Source of the DNA: Streptomyces cinnamoneus
Lineage (GTDB): Bacteria > Actinomycetota > Actinomycetes > Streptomycetales > Streptomycetaceae
Direction: 5' to 3'
DNA: 64,000 nt
Assembly: GCF_002939475.1 (NCBI RefSeq)
Contig: NZ_PKFQ01000001.1
Span: 558,001 to 622,000 of the forward strand
Shown: positions 49,397-58,766 of the stretch, piece after piece
Layout of the letters: each line of letters begins with the position of its first letter
Position numbering within the stretch: the first letter of the stretch is position 1
Made by a program: the position numbers and the translations under genes
The notes under the pieces: generated by a model
What the model saw: the letters and a program-made list of their open reading frames with translations, nothing else
What the model was told of the DNA's origin: nothing
Database searches by the model: none

Positions 49397-50488
49397 ATGA
49401 AGCGCGACCCCGGCCCCGGCGCCCCGCCCGGCACGCCCCCGCTCCCCCGCGCGGCCCGCTCGCTCGTCGTGGCCGCCTACGCGCTGCTGGGCGTCGCGGT
49501 CGTGACGGACCTGGCGACGAACCCCACCCTGACCTTCTCCCCCGTCCTCGCCACGACCCCCGTCCTGGCCAGCATCGGCACGCGGCGCGCCCGCGTCCCG
49601 CTGCTGGCCGGCCTGCTGGCCCTCGCGATCGTCGCCCCGCTGGCCCTCGCCGACCCGGACGTGGCCCTCCCCGTCCACCTGACGGCCGGAGCCACCGTCC
49701 TGGCCATCACCTGCGTCAGCACCGCCAACGTCATCCTCGTCGCGACCCGCGAGCGCGAGCTGCTGCAGTCGCGCTCGGTCGCCGAAGCGGCCCAGCGCAC
49801 GCTGCTGCGCCCCCTGTCCGAACGGATCAACGGCTTCCGGGTCGCCGTCCGCTACCAGGCGGCCGCCGCCGAGGCACGGGTGGGCGGCGACCTGTACGAG
49901 GTGCTGGCGACACCGTTCGGGGTCCGCCTGCTCATGGGCGACGTACGGGGCAAGGGCCTGTCCGCGATCGAGACCGCCTCCGACGTGCTGGGCACCTTCC
50001 GGGAGGCCGCCCAGGTGGAGTCCGACCTGACGGCGGTGGCCCGCCGCCTCGACGCCACGGTGGCGCGGCGCCGGGTGCGCGAGGAGTTCGTGACGGCGGT
50101 CGTGGTCGCGATGCCGGGGGCCGGCGACGCCGGCGAGCTGGTCAACTGCGGCCACCTACCGCCCCTGCTGAGGCGGCGCGGGGAGGTCACCGAACTGGAA
50201 TCGCCGGTACCCGACCCTCCGCTGGCCCTGCGGTGCCTGGTCGGCGGCCCGTACCACCGCCGGCGCTTCTCCTTCGCGCCGGGCGATCAGCTCGTCCTCT
50301 ACACGGACGGCGTGACGGAGGCGCGGGACGCGTCCGGACGCTTCTACCCGCTGGCCGAGCGGCTGGCCGGGATGCCGGACCTGGCCCCCGACCCCCTGGC
50401 CGCCCGGATCGTGGCCGACCTGCGGGCGTACACGGGTGGCGGGCTGGCGGACGACGCGGCCCTGCTGGTGGTCCGCCGGGAGCGCTGA
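49397..50488 (+). CDS. Membrane-anchored PP2C/SpoIIE-type phosphatase
   Basis: A 363-residue protein. Three to four N-terminal membrane helices (about 20-120) precede a SpoIIE-type PP2C domain: RVGGDLYEV (metal aspartate), LLMGDVRGKGLSA, and C-terminal LVLYTDGVTEARD and LADDAALLVV. Such Streptomyces proteins dephosphorylate anti-sigma-factor antagonists; no anti-sigma gene is adjacent. ATG at 49397 follows GTGGGGA. Confidence 0.9.
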   Translation: MKRDPGPGAPPGTPPLPRAARSLVVAAYALLGVAVVTDLATNPTLTFSPVLATTPVLASIGTRRARVPLLAGLLALAIVAPLALADPDVALPVHLTAGATVLAITCVSTANVILVATRERELLQSRSVAEAAQRTLLRPLSERINGFRVAVRYQAAAAEARVGGDLYEVLATPFGVRLLMGDVRGKGLSAIETASDVLGTFREAAQVESDLTAVARRLDATVARRRVREEFVTAVVVAMPGAGDAGELVNCGHLPPLLRRRGEVTELESPVPDPPLALRCLVGGPYHRRRFSFAPGDQLVLYTDGVTEARDASGRFYPLAERLAGMPDLAPDPLAARIVADLRAYTGGGLADDAALLVVRRER

Positions 50489-50582
50489 GAGCCGCCCGGG
50501 GGCAGGGCGGGCCCGGCCGGGTCCCGCTCACGGCGGCCGGAGGGGCCCGCCGAACGCCGCGCCGGGGCCGCCGTTCACCCCG

Positions 50583-51542
50583 TCACGCCGCGGGTACCGG
50601 GTGGTCGGCCAGCCAGTCGAGGTAGTGCGGGCTGCGCCGCACCGCGGCCGCGTAGACGCGTTCGGCACGCGCGGCGACGGCCGGCGCGTGGGCGGCGAGC
50701 GCGCCCTCGCCGTGCCACAGCAGCAGGTGCCGCACGCGCAACGGCATGCCCTCCAGCGGGCGCGGGACGACCCCGGGGGTGCCGCGGAACGTGGCCTGGC
50801 CCAGCCCCACCGCCTGCCCGTCCGCGATGAGTTCGCGGGCCGCCGCCGCCTCCGCCTCGTGCCGCACCGTCGCCGTGAAGCCGGCCTCGGCGCACGCCGC
50901 GCTGAAGGACTCGAACAGTCCGTTCCCCAGGCTGGCCGGGAGCGTCCACTCGACGTCGGCCAGCTCCGCCAGACCCACGGCCGCCCGCCCGGCCAGCGGA
51001 TGGGTGGCGGGCAGGAGGACGAAGACCGGCTCGACCGCGACCGTCGCCGACCGCAGCCCGGAGGGCAGCCCCGGCGCGAAGGAGCGCACGTACTCCACCA
51101 CCGCCGCCAGGTCCTGCTGGCCGCTGGCCACGAGGCCGGCGGCGGTGGACATGTTCGCCTCGGTGCGCAGCGTGGGCAGCGCGCCGGGGAAGAGCTCCTG
51201 GAGCTCCCGCACCAGGCCGACGGCGAGCGGGCCGGGGGTGGCCACGTAGCGCAGCGGGCGGCGGGCCTGCGTGGAGCCGGTGTGCAGCGCGGACTCGCGC
51301 TGGATCGACTCGATCGACGGCAGCACCGAGCGCGCCCGGGCGAGCACGAACTCGCCCAGCGCCGTGGGCGAGGCGCCCTTGCGGGACCGGACGAACAGGG
51401 CCCCGCCCAGCAGTCGTTCGATCCGCCGCAGCTGGGCGGTCAAGGTGGGCTGCGAGGCGCCCAGCGCGGCGGCCGCCTTGGTGATGCTGCCGGCGTCGGC
51501 GATCGCACAGACCACTTTCAGGTGGCGAACTTCCAGGTCCAT
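50583..51542 (-). CDS. LysR family regulator divergent from the isonitrile genes
   Basis: A 319-residue LysR-type regulator. The N-terminal winged helix reads LKVVCAIADAGSITKAAAALGASQPTLTAQLRRIERLLGG (about 8-47); the effector domain fills the rest (for example PLRYVATPGPLAVGLVREL). It is divergent from pvcA across 100 bp, the usual position of a LysR activator. In Pseudomonas aeruginosa the LysR-type PtxR controls pvcABCD, so an equivalent role is plausible. ATG at 51542. Confidence 0.88.
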   Translation of the reverse strand: MDLEVRHLKVVCAIADAGSITKAAAALGASQPTLTAQLRRIERLLGGALFVRSRKGASPTALGEFVLARARSVLPSIESIQRESALHTGSTQARRPLRYVATPGPLAVGLVRELQELFPGALPTLRTEANMSTAAGLVASGQQDLAAVVEYVRSFAPGLPSGLRSATVAVEPVFVLLPATHPLAGRAAVGLAELADVEWTLPASLGNGLFESFSAACAEAGFTATVRHEAEAAAARELIADGQAVGLGQATFRGTPGVVPRPLEGMPLRVRHLLLWHGEGALAAHAPAVAARAERVYAAAVRRSPHYLDWLADHPVPAA

Positions 51543-51642
51543 AGGTCGATCCTATGATCGAATGGGATTACTTGAAACTTCCAATAAGTGTGAGGGTCGG
51601 CGGCGAGCACATCGTCGAACAGCACGACCGGGGAGGGCACCG
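51543..51642. promoter_or_regulatory. LysR-type operator region between the regulator and pvcA
   Basis: The 100-bp divergent gap holds CGATC-CTAT-GATCG (51545-51558), a perfect inverted repeat, and ACTT-N12-AAGT (51570-51589), which contains a T-N11-A LysR-type motif. The stretch 51545-51590 is the most AT-rich of the neighbourhood. Confidence 0.5.
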
Positions 51643-52605
51643 ATGGCGGACTCCGACGTCCCGCGCATCGCACGTCGAGTCATGGAGCTGATCCTGCGTC
51701 ACCAGCGCAAGGGGCAGCGGACGGGCGACTGCGCGCACACGCCCTGCCCCGCCTGCCGGGACGCCCACCTCCACCGGGTCGAGCGGTACGTCGCCGCGGG
51801 CGAGCCCGTCCGCATGGTGCTGCCGGCGTTCCCCGGCAAGTCCCCCAACACCGCCAAGGTGCTGGGCGTGCTGCCCGACATGGCGGAGCGCCTCGCGCTC
51901 GACTTCCTCAGCGGCCTGACCGGCCGCATCCGGGAGGTGTACGCGCCGGGCGCCGAGATCCTCATCTGCTCCGACGGGCGCGTCTTCAGCGACGCCGTCG
52001 GCATCCCCGACGAGCACATCACGGCGTACCAGCGCGAGATGCAGACGCTGATCGACGCGCTGCCGCGCCCCTCGGGCCTGGGCCTGTTCAACCTGGAGGA
52101 CCTGCCCGAACTGGCCGGTCTCGGCCACGACCGCATGCGGGAGGTGCTGACCGAGCGGTACGCCGAGCCCCTCGAACAGCTGCGCAAGCGGGTCCGGGCG
52201 GGCGAGGAGACCGCGCTGTACCGGGCGATCACCCGGTTCCTGTTCGAGGACGGGAACACCCCCGGCTACACCGGCAGCCGGGCCGCCCTCCAGCGGGACG
52301 CCCGCGCCCGCGCCTACATCGTCATCCAGCGCAGCAAGGCGTGGGGCGACCTGCTGGCCGACCAGTTCCCCGGCGCCGTACGGCTGTCGATCCACCCGCA
52401 GCCCTGCGGGGCGGACAAGCTCGGCATCCACCTGGTGGAGACGGCCGACAACTGGCTGACGCCCTGGCACAGCGTGGCGCTGGACACCGGGGCCGGCGGC
52501 TTCGTCCTCGTCAAGCGCGAGGAGGCCGAGGCGCGCGGCGCCGAACTGGTCCGCGAGGGCGGCCGCCCGAGCCACTACGCGCTGCGCGCCGCGCTCGCCG
52601 CCTGA
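51643..52605 (+). CDS. pvcA: Isonitrile (isocyanide) synthase, PvcA/DIT1 family
   Basis: A 320-residue isocyanide synthase. The strongest hallmark is LPAFPGKSPNTAKVLGVLPDMAE (starting at residue 60), conserved in PvcA/IsnA; further family stretches are ILICSDGRVFSDAVG and RLSIHPQP. In known systems the enzyme converts the amino group of tyrosine or tryptophan into an isonitrile using ribulose-5-phosphate as carbon source. The substrate cannot be fixed from sequence, but the PvcC homologue downstream favours tyrosine. ATG at 51643 behind GGGAGGG. First gene of the three-gene operon. Confidence 0.92.
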   Translation: MADSDVPRIARRVMELILRHQRKGQRTGDCAHTPCPACRDAHLHRVERYVAAGEPVRMVLPAFPGKSPNTAKVLGVLPDMAERLALDFLSGLTGRIREVYAPGAEILICSDGRVFSDAVGIPDEHITAYQREMQTLIDALPRPSGLGLFNLEDLPELAGLGHDRMREVLTERYAEPLEQLRKRVRAGEETALYRAITRFLFEDGNTPGYTGSRAALQRDARARAYIVIQRSKAWGDLLADQFPGAVRLSIHPQPCGADKLGIHLVETADNWLTPWHSVALDTGAGGFVLVKREEAEARGAELVREGGRPSHYALRAALAA

Positions 52606-52667
52606 CCCGCCGCCCCGCGCACCCGGACGAGATCCGCGACCCACCTCACCGAAGGACCCCGCCTCCC

Positions 52668-53525
52668 ATGAGCACGACCCAGGACGACGCCCGCACAGCC
52701 GGCCATCCCTGCACCCCGATGGAGCCGTTCGGCGTCCGCGTCGACGCCGCCACGCCGGGCGCCCCCGTCACCGAACTGCCCGTCGAGGGCCTGCGCGAAC
52801 TGGTCCGCAGCCACCACCTCCTGCTGCTGCGCGGCTTCGCCAGCCCCGGCGGCGCCGAGGAGCTGGCCGAGTACAGCGCCCGCTGGGGAGAGCTCGGCAT
52901 GTGGCCGTACGGGGCCGTGCTGGAGCTGGTCGAGCACGACGAGCCCGACGACCACATCTTCGACCACCGCTACGTCCCCCTGCACTGGGACAGCATGTAC
53001 CGGGAGCAGATAGCCCAGTTCCAGGTGTTCCACTGCGTCAGCGCGCCCGGTGAGGGCGACGGCGGGCGGACCACCTTCTCGCAGACCGCCGCCGTGCTCC
53101 GGGAGGCCGACCCGGCACAGCGGGCGCTGTGGGAGCGGGTCACCGGCCGGTACCGGCGCGAGGTCGCGCAGGTGTACGCCGGCGAGTGCGTCTCCCCTGT
53201 GGTGACCACCCACCCCGACGGCTTCCCGGTCATCCGCTACAACGAGCCGGTGCCGCCGGACGAGGAGTTCCTCAACCACCCCGACCTGGAGTTCACGGGC
53301 GTGCCCGAGGAACTGCTGCCCGAGTTCCACAGCACCCTCCGGGCGGCGCTGTACGACCCGCGCCACCTGTACGCCCACGAGTGGCGGACCGGGGACATGG
53401 TGGTCGCCGACAACTACACGCTGCTGCACGGGCGGGAGGCGTTCACCAGCCGCTCCCCGCGCCACCTGCGGCGCGTCCACGTGCTCGGCACCCCGCCGCT
53501 GAAGAACACGGCGCTGGTCCGATGA
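52668..53525 (+). CDS. pvcB: Fe(II)/2-oxoglutarate oxygenase, PvcB/IsnB-like (TauD family)
   Basis: A 285-residue TauD/TfdA-type oxygenase. The iron triad is H106-x-D108 (PLHWDSMY) and H254 (TLLHGREAF); an arginine for 2-oxoglutarate lies near residue 268. PvcB and IsnB act on the isonitrile acid made by PvcA: PvcB leads to the coumarin or vinyl product and IsnB to the vinyl isonitrile by oxidative decarboxylation. Which outcome holds here is not readable by eye. ATG at 52668, 62 bp after pvcA; overlaps pvcC by ATGA. Confidence 0.88.
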   Translation: MSTTQDDARTAGHPCTPMEPFGVRVDAATPGAPVTELPVEGLRELVRSHHLLLLRGFASPGGAEELAEYSARWGELGMWPYGAVLELVEHDEPDDHIFDHRYVPLHWDSMYREQIAQFQVFHCVSAPGEGDGGRTTFSQTAAVLREADPAQRALWERVTGRYRREVAQVYAGECVSPVVTTHPDGFPVIRYNEPVPPDEEFLNHPDLEFTGVPEELLPEFHSTLRAALYDPRHLYAHEWRTGDMVVADNYTLLHGREAFTSRSPRHLRRVHVLGTPPLKNTALVR

Positions 53526-55030
53526 GCGGGCGCACCGGCTCCCCGTCGCTCATGACGGGCGAGGAGTACCTGGAGAGCCTGCGCGACGGCCGCGCGGTGT
53601 ACGTCGACGGCGAGCGCGTCAAGGACGTCACCGAGCACCCGGCGTTCGCCAACTCCGCGCTGTCGGTCGCACGGCTCTACGACGCCCTGCACGCGCCGGA
53701 GACCCGTGACGTGCTCACCGGCACCGACGACTTCGGCCTGCGCACCCACCACTTCTTCAAGCCCGCCCGCTCGTCCGGCGACCTGCTGGCGGCGCGCGAG
53801 GCCGTCGCCGCCTGGTCCCGGATGGGATACGGCTTCCTGGGACGCACCCCCGACTACAAGGCCGCCTTCATGTCGGGGCTGGCGGCGAACGCCGGCTTCT
53901 ACGGCGAGTTCGCGCCCAACGCCGTGCGCTGGTACAAGGAGTTCGCCGGCCGGGGGCTCTACCTCAACCATGTGATCATCAACCCGCCGACCGACCGCAA
54001 ACAGGCCGTCCACGACATGCGCGATGTCTTCGTGCACGTCGAGAAGGAGACCGACGCGGGCATCGTGGTCTCCGGCGCGAAGATGCTCGCCACCGGCTCG
54101 GCCATCACCAACGCGAGCTTCGTCGCACCCGTGGCCTCCGCGGCGCTCACTCCCGGCCGGGGAGAGGACTTCGCCGTGGTGTTCTTCGCCCGGATGGACA
54201 ACCCGGGCGTGAAGCTGATCTGCCGCACCCCCTACGCACGGCCGGACCGCGCCCCCTTCGACGCGCCGCTGTCCGGGCGCTTCGACGAGAACGACGCCGT
54301 GCTGGTGCTGGACCGGGCCCTGATCCCCTGGGAGGACGTCCTCGTCCACCGGGACGTCGAGCGGTCCACCGGCTTCTACGCCCGCTCCGGCTTCGCCAAC
54401 CTCTACAACTTCCAGTCGGGCGTCCGCCTGAGCGTGAAGCTGGAGCTGATGGCCGGGCTGCTGTCGCTGGGCACCCGCGCCAACGGCACCGACGCCTTCC
54501 GGGGCGTGCAGGCGGCGGTCGGCGAGCTGGTCACCCTGCGCGACATGGTGTGGGGGCTCACCACCGCCATGGCCACCGACCCCGAGCCGGGCACCGACGG
54601 CATCGTGCTGCCGAAGCTGGAGTACGCCTCGGCCATGCGGATGTACAACGCCCAGGTCTGGAACCGGGTGCACGAGATCTTCGAGACCACCCTCGGGGGC
54701 GCGCCCCTGGTGGTGCCCTCCAGCGCCCGGGACCTCGACCACCCCGAGCTGCGTCCGCTGATCGACCGCTTCTACCGGGGGTCGGACGTCACCGCGCTGG
54801 ACCGGATCAAGCTGTTCAAACTGATCTGGGACGCGATCGGCACGGAGTTCGGCGGCCGGCACGAGCTGTACGAGCGCAACTACTCGGGCAACGGCGAGCA
54901 GGTGCGGCTGGACGCGCTGAAGTGGGCCACGCGGCGCGGGGCGGTCTCGTCGTACGAGGCGTTCGCGCACGAGTGCATGGCCGACTACGACACGACGGGA
55001 TGGGTGCGCGGCCCCTGGCGGACGGGCTGA
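53522..55030 (+). CDS. pvcC: 4-hydroxyphenylacetate 3-hydroxylase-type flavin monooxygenase (PvcC-like)
   Basis: A 502-residue HpaB/PvcC family oxygenase: TGEEYLESLRDGRAVYVDGERV is the classical N-terminus, followed by RSxxDLLAAREAVAAW, YLNHVIINPPTDRKQ and the central GAKMLATGSAITNASFVAPV segment of the FADH2-binding domain. These enzymes ortho-hydroxylate phenols to catechols using reduced flavin from a separate reductase; none is adjacent. In the paerucumarin pathway PvcC performs the late aromatic hydroxylation. ATG overlaps the pvcB stop. Confidence 0.9.
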   Translation: MSGRTGSPSLMTGEEYLESLRDGRAVYVDGERVKDVTEHPAFANSALSVARLYDALHAPETRDVLTGTDDFGLRTHHFFKPARSSGDLLAAREAVAAWSRMGYGFLGRTPDYKAAFMSGLAANAGFYGEFAPNAVRWYKEFAGRGLYLNHVIINPPTDRKQAVHDMRDVFVHVEKETDAGIVVSGAKMLATGSAITNASFVAPVASAALTPGRGEDFAVVFFARMDNPGVKLICRTPYARPDRAPFDAPLSGRFDENDAVLVLDRALIPWEDVLVHRDVERSTGFYARSGFANLYNFQSGVRLSVKLELMAGLLSLGTRANGTDAFRGVQAAVGELVTLRDMVWGLTTAMATDPEPGTDGIVLPKLEYASAMRMYNAQVWNRVHEIFETTLGGAPLVVPSSARDLDHPELRPLIDRFYRGSDVTALDRIKLFKLIWDAIGTEFGGRHELYERNYSGNGEQVRLDALKWATRRGAVSSYEAFAHECMADYDTTGWVRGPWRTG

Positions 55031-55063
55031 CCTCAGGCCGGCCCGTCCGGGGCCCCGAGGGGC

Positions 55064-56050
55064 TCATTCACCCCGCAGCAGCTTCGCCTCCGTCTCCGCG
55101 TCCAGGCCGACCGGGGGCCGGTCCGGGCGCTGCGGGGCCACCCCGCCCAGGTCGCACAGCCAGTTCCAGGTGTCGGTCACCGTGTCCTCGACGGGCCGGC
55201 AGCGCAGGCCCGCGGAGACCGCCTTCGCGACGTCGCCGCGGTGGAACGCGTCGTGCATCTCCCCCGGTGGCATCCACACCGGCAGCTGGGTCCACGGCTC
55301 GACCCCGGCCGCGATGATGCGCCCGGGGTCCGTCCAGCGCAGCTCCGCGTCCGAGCCGGTGGCGCGGCGGCACGCCTCCAGCAGGCCGCCCATGGTCGCG
55401 TGACCGGAGGGACTGACGAGGTTGTACGGGCCGCCGAGCCCGCGTTCGGCGGCGCTCAGCGTCCAGGCGGCGAGGTCGCGGGCGTCGATGTACTGAAGGG
55501 CCAGGTCACGCGGGCCGGGCGCGAGGACCGGGCCGCCGCGGGCGATGCGCAGCAGCCACCACGGCAGCCGCCCGATGTTCTCGTACGGCCCGAGGATCAG
55601 TCCGGCGCGCAACAGCAGCGCCCGGTCGCCGAAGGCGTCGAGCGCGGCCAGTTCGCCGCCCCGCTTGTCCCGGGCGTAGTCACGCGCCTCCGCGTCGGGT
55701 GAGCCGTCGACCACCGGGCTCGCCTCGGAGAGCCGCTCTGGGGGCGGATAGGCGTACACCGAGGCGGTGGAGACGTAGGCGTAGTGCCCGGCCCGTCCGG
55801 CCAGCAGCCGGGCCGTGTCCCGTACGGCCGTGGGGGCGGCCGACCAGGTGTCGACGACGACGTCCCACTCGCCCCGCGCGAGGGCGGCGAGGCCGCCCTC
55901 GGCCGTGCGGTCCCCCAGCAGCTCGGCCGCGCCCGGCGGCGCCCCGTGCCGGCCGCGATGGAAGACCGTCACGTCCCAGTCCCTGGCCAGGGCCTCTTCC
56001 GTGACGGCCCGTCCGACGAATTCCGTTCCACCGAGAATCAGCAGTCTCAT
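55064..56050 (-). CDS. NAD-dependent epimerase/dehydratase family protein
   Basis: A 328-residue extended SDR. The N-terminal Rossmann motif is MRLLILGGTEFVGR, of the atypical GGTxFxG type; YVSTASVYAYPPP holds the Ser/Tyr site, but the YxxxK appears as YARDKRGGE (residues about 130). This subgroup is often annotated as a reductase or isoflavone-reductase-like protein. It converges on pvcC (33 bp) and is divergent from the FAD-binding gene. A role in isonitrile tailoring is only possible. Confidence 0.8.
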   Translation of the reverse strand: MRLLILGGTEFVGRAVTEEALARDWDVTVFHRGRHGAPPGAAELLGDRTAEGGLAALARGEWDVVVDTWSAAPTAVRDTARLLAGRAGHYAYVSTASVYAYPPPERLSEASPVVDGSPDAEARDYARDKRGGELAALDAFGDRALLLRAGLILGPYENIGRLPWWLLRIARGGPVLAPGPRDLALQYIDARDLAAWTLSAAERGLGGPYNLVSPSGHATMGGLLEACRRATGSDAELRWTDPGRIIAAGVEPWTQLPVWMPPGEMHDAFHRGDVAKAVSAGLRCRPVEDTVTDTWNWLCDLGGVAPQRPDRPPVGLDAETEAKLLRGE

Positions 56051-56182
56051 GCCTCGACCTTGCACGCCGACGGCCGTTTCGGGGAGCGCCGCACGCTCTC
56101 AGCGGAATCGCCGAGCGCTGAACCGGGCGGCGCGTCGGGGCGCGGGCCGCTGGGCAGAGTGGGGTACGGAAGGGAGGCGCCC

Positions 56183-57706
56183 ATGGAGTTCGCCGAGCCC
56201 ATGCGCAGGCCGGGGCGGGAGGTGGCCGTCGTCGGGGCGGGCGTCGCCGGCACCAGCGTGTTCCTGCACCTGATCCAGGCGCTCGGGCGCCTCAGGGACC
56301 GTCCGGTCCGGGCGGTCACGCTGGTCGACCCGCACCCGGTCGGCTGGGGACTGGCGTTCGGGGACAGCGACACTCTGCTGCTGTGCAACAGCGCCGCCGA
56401 GGTCAACTCCCTCCTGGCCGACCGGCCCGCGGACTTCGTCGGCTATCTGCGCGGACGCGGCTGGGCGGGCGATCCGCGCGACTGCGTCCCCCGGGCCCGC
56501 ATGGCCGAGTACTGCCACGACCGCTACGCCGAGGCCCGCGCGGCCGCCACGGCGCTGGGCGTCGAGGTGCGGCACGCTCGGGCCACGGCCGAGTCCGTCG
56601 GCACCGCCGGCGACGGCCGCCGGCTGCTGCGGCTGAGCACCGGCCGGGAGCTGCCGGCCGACGACGTCGTGCTCTGCACCGGGGTCCACCGGCCGCGCGT
56701 GCCGGCCGGCTTCGCGGAGTTCACGCGCCACCCCCGGTACCTCGACGGTCCCTATCCGGCCGCGCGGCTCCGCCGGGAGGTGCGGCCGGACAGCCGGGTG
56801 CTGGTCCTCGGCACGCGGCAGTCCGCCGTCGACGCGGCGCTGCTGCTGTGCCGCGACGGCCACCGGGCCACGATGACCTCGCCCTCCGGCCGGCTGCCCG
56901 CGGTGCGGGTGTCGCTGGGGGCGCCCGCGGGCGACCTGCCGCCCGTCCGCGCCGTCGCCGCGCTCGACCCGGCCGACCCCCTGCTGGCGGAGCGGCTGAC
57001 GCGCCGCGTCGTGGAGGCGGTCCGGCTCCTGGACGACCGGCCGCTGCGCCGGCAGACCTCCCGGGCGACCGACCCCGTGCGGCGGCTGCGGGAGGAGACG
57101 GCGCTGGTGGAGGCGGGCGCCTGCGCGTGGAGCGGCGTCGTCATGGCGGTCATGGAGGCCGCCATCGCGCTCGGCCCCGGCCTCACGGCCGAGCGTCGCG
57201 CCGGCCTGCTGGCACGCTTCGACTGGTTCACCGCCCGCTACGTGACGGCGATGACGGTCGTCAACGCCCGCCGGCTGCTCGCCCACTTCGCCACCGGGGC
57301 GCTCGCCCTGGCCGGCTCCTACCCGCACACGGTCGCCTTCGCGGACGGCGCGTGGCGGGTGTCCTGGCCGGGCTCGGGGGCCCCGGACCGCTTCGACCAC
57401 GTCGTCAACGCCACCGGCTTCGAGCTGCCCGTCCTCCACCACTCCCCCGACGGCCGTACGCTCCACCTGACCGGGCCGCCCGAGGGGGCCACGGCGGTGG
57501 ACCGGCTGGAGGCCGACCTGCGGGTACGGCAGTGGCCGGGGGCCCCGCCCGAGCCCGTCTGGGTGGCCGGCGTCGGCACGCACCCGCGCGTCCCCTTCTC
57601 CAACCACCTGCGCAACGTCGTCCGGCAGGCCCGGCAGGTCGCGCACGACGTGGCGGACGCGGGCCGGGGGGTGCGCGAGCCGCCCACGGGCGCGCCTCAC
57701 CCGTGA
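56183..57706 (+). CDS. FAD/NAD(P)-binding protein (NAD_binding_9 type)
   Basis: A 507-residue flavoprotein. The FAD motif VVGAGVAGTSVFLHLI (about residue 15) is followed by DPHPVGWGLAFGDSDTLLLCN, typical of the FAD-NAD(P)-binding family PF13454, and by VLVLGTRQSAVDAAL around residue 208. Homologues occur in secondary-metabolite clusters as hydroxylase or oxidase partners; function unassigned. ATG at 56183 behind AGGGAGG. Separated from pvcC by the reverse epimerase-like gene. Confidence 0.78.
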   Translation: MEFAEPMRRPGREVAVVGAGVAGTSVFLHLIQALGRLRDRPVRAVTLVDPHPVGWGLAFGDSDTLLLCNSAAEVNSLLADRPADFVGYLRGRGWAGDPRDCVPRARMAEYCHDRYAEARAAATALGVEVRHARATAESVGTAGDGRRLLRLSTGRELPADDVVLCTGVHRPRVPAGFAEFTRHPRYLDGPYPAARLRREVRPDSRVLVLGTRQSAVDAALLLCRDGHRATMTSPSGRLPAVRVSLGAPAGDLPPVRAVAALDPADPLLAERLTRRVVEAVRLLDDRPLRRQTSRATDPVRRLREETALVEAGACAWSGVVMAVMEAAIALGPGLTAERRAGLLARFDWFTARYVTAMTVVNARRLLAHFATGALALAGSYPHTVAFADGAWRVSWPGSGAPDRFDHVVNATGFELPVLHHSPDGRTLHLTGPPEGATAVDRLEADLRVRQWPGAPPEPVWVAGVGTHPRVPFSNHLRNVVRQARQVAHDVADAGRGVREPPTGAPHP

Positions 57707-57766
57707 CGGCCCGTCGGGCGTCGCACAATACGGACGCCCGCCGCCGACCGGCCGCCGAGGAGCCAT

Positions 57767-58708
57767 GTGCACGCCAGCTGGACACCCGAGGACATGCCGG
57801 GCCAGGACGGCCGGTCCGCCGTCGTCACCGGCGCCAACGGCGGCATCGGCTACGCCACCGTACGGGCGCTGGCCGCGGCCGGGGCCGAGGTCCTGCTGAC
57901 CGGCCGGGACGCGGAGCGGGTCCGGGCCGCCGCCGTACGGCTGACCGGCGAGGTGCCCGGCGCCCGGGTGCGCCCCGAGGTGCTGGACCTGGCCGACCTG
58001 GAGTCCGTCGCCGGCTTCGCCCGGCGCCTGGCGGACGCGGGGCACCCCGTCGACCTGCTGGTCAACAACGCGGGGGTCATGGGCGTCCCGGAGCGCCGCA
58101 CCACCGAGGACGGCTTCGAGCTGACCTTCGGCGTCAACCACCTGGGCCACTACGCCCTCACGGGCCGCCTGCTGCCCCTGCTCCTGCGGGCCCCGGCCCC
58201 CCGGGTGGTCACCGTCAGCGCCGCCCTCTCCCGCAGCCCGATCGCCGAGCTGTCCGACCCCCAGAGCACCCACAAGTACCGGCCCATGGCCGCCTACGCC
58301 AAGTCCAAGCTCGCCAACGTGCTGTTCGCCCGGGAGCTCCAGCGCCGTGCCGACGTCGTGGGCGCCGCCCTGACCAGCGTGGCCGTCCACCCGGGCAGCA
58401 GTCTGACCGGGCTGCAGCGGTACGCCTCCCGGCCCGTGCGGACCCTGGCCAGGCTGACGCTGGAACGCTTCGTCGGCCAGCCCGTGGAGCGGGCAGCCTG
58501 GACGCCCCTGTACGCCGCCACCGCCCCCGGCGTCGTACCGGGCGGGTTCTACGGGCCCACCGGCCGCTTCGAGGAGCGCGGCGCCCCCGGGCCGGTGGAG
58601 CCGCCCCTGCTCACCGCCGACTCCGCTCTGGCCCGCGGCCTGTGGGAGCTGTCCGAGGACCTGACCGGTGTGCGCTACCCCTGGCCCGTGCCCCGGCCGG
58701 CCCGGTGA
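57767..58708 (+). CDS. Short-chain dehydrogenase/reductase (retinol dehydrogenase-like)
   Basis: A 313-residue SDR: TGANGGIGYATV cofactor loop, NNAGVM, and YAKSKLAN for the YxxxK site; the catalytic serine is in TVSAALS. The pattern matches the WW-domain-oxidoreductase or retinol-dehydrogenase-like group common in actinomycetes. GTG at 57767 is read with GAGGAG upstream; the overlapping ATG at 57765 is out of frame. Substrate unknown. Confidence 0.83.
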   Translation: MHASWTPEDMPGQDGRSAVVTGANGGIGYATVRALAAAGAEVLLTGRDAERVRAAAVRLTGEVPGARVRPEVLDLADLESVAGFARRLADAGHPVDLLVNNAGVMGVPERRTTEDGFELTFGVNHLGHYALTGRLLPLLLRAPAPRVVTVSAALSRSPIAELSDPQSTHKYRPMAAYAKSKLANVLFARELQRRADVVGAALTSVAVHPGSSLTGLQRYASRPVRTLARLTLERFVGQPVERAAWTPLYAATAPGVVPGGFYGPTGRFEERGAPGPVEPPLLTADSALARGLWELSEDLTGVRYPWPVPRPAR

Positions 58709-58766
58709 GCGGCCATGGCGCGAACGCTCTCTTGCCGGACCGGGTGCCCGGCGTTGCAATGAGCGC

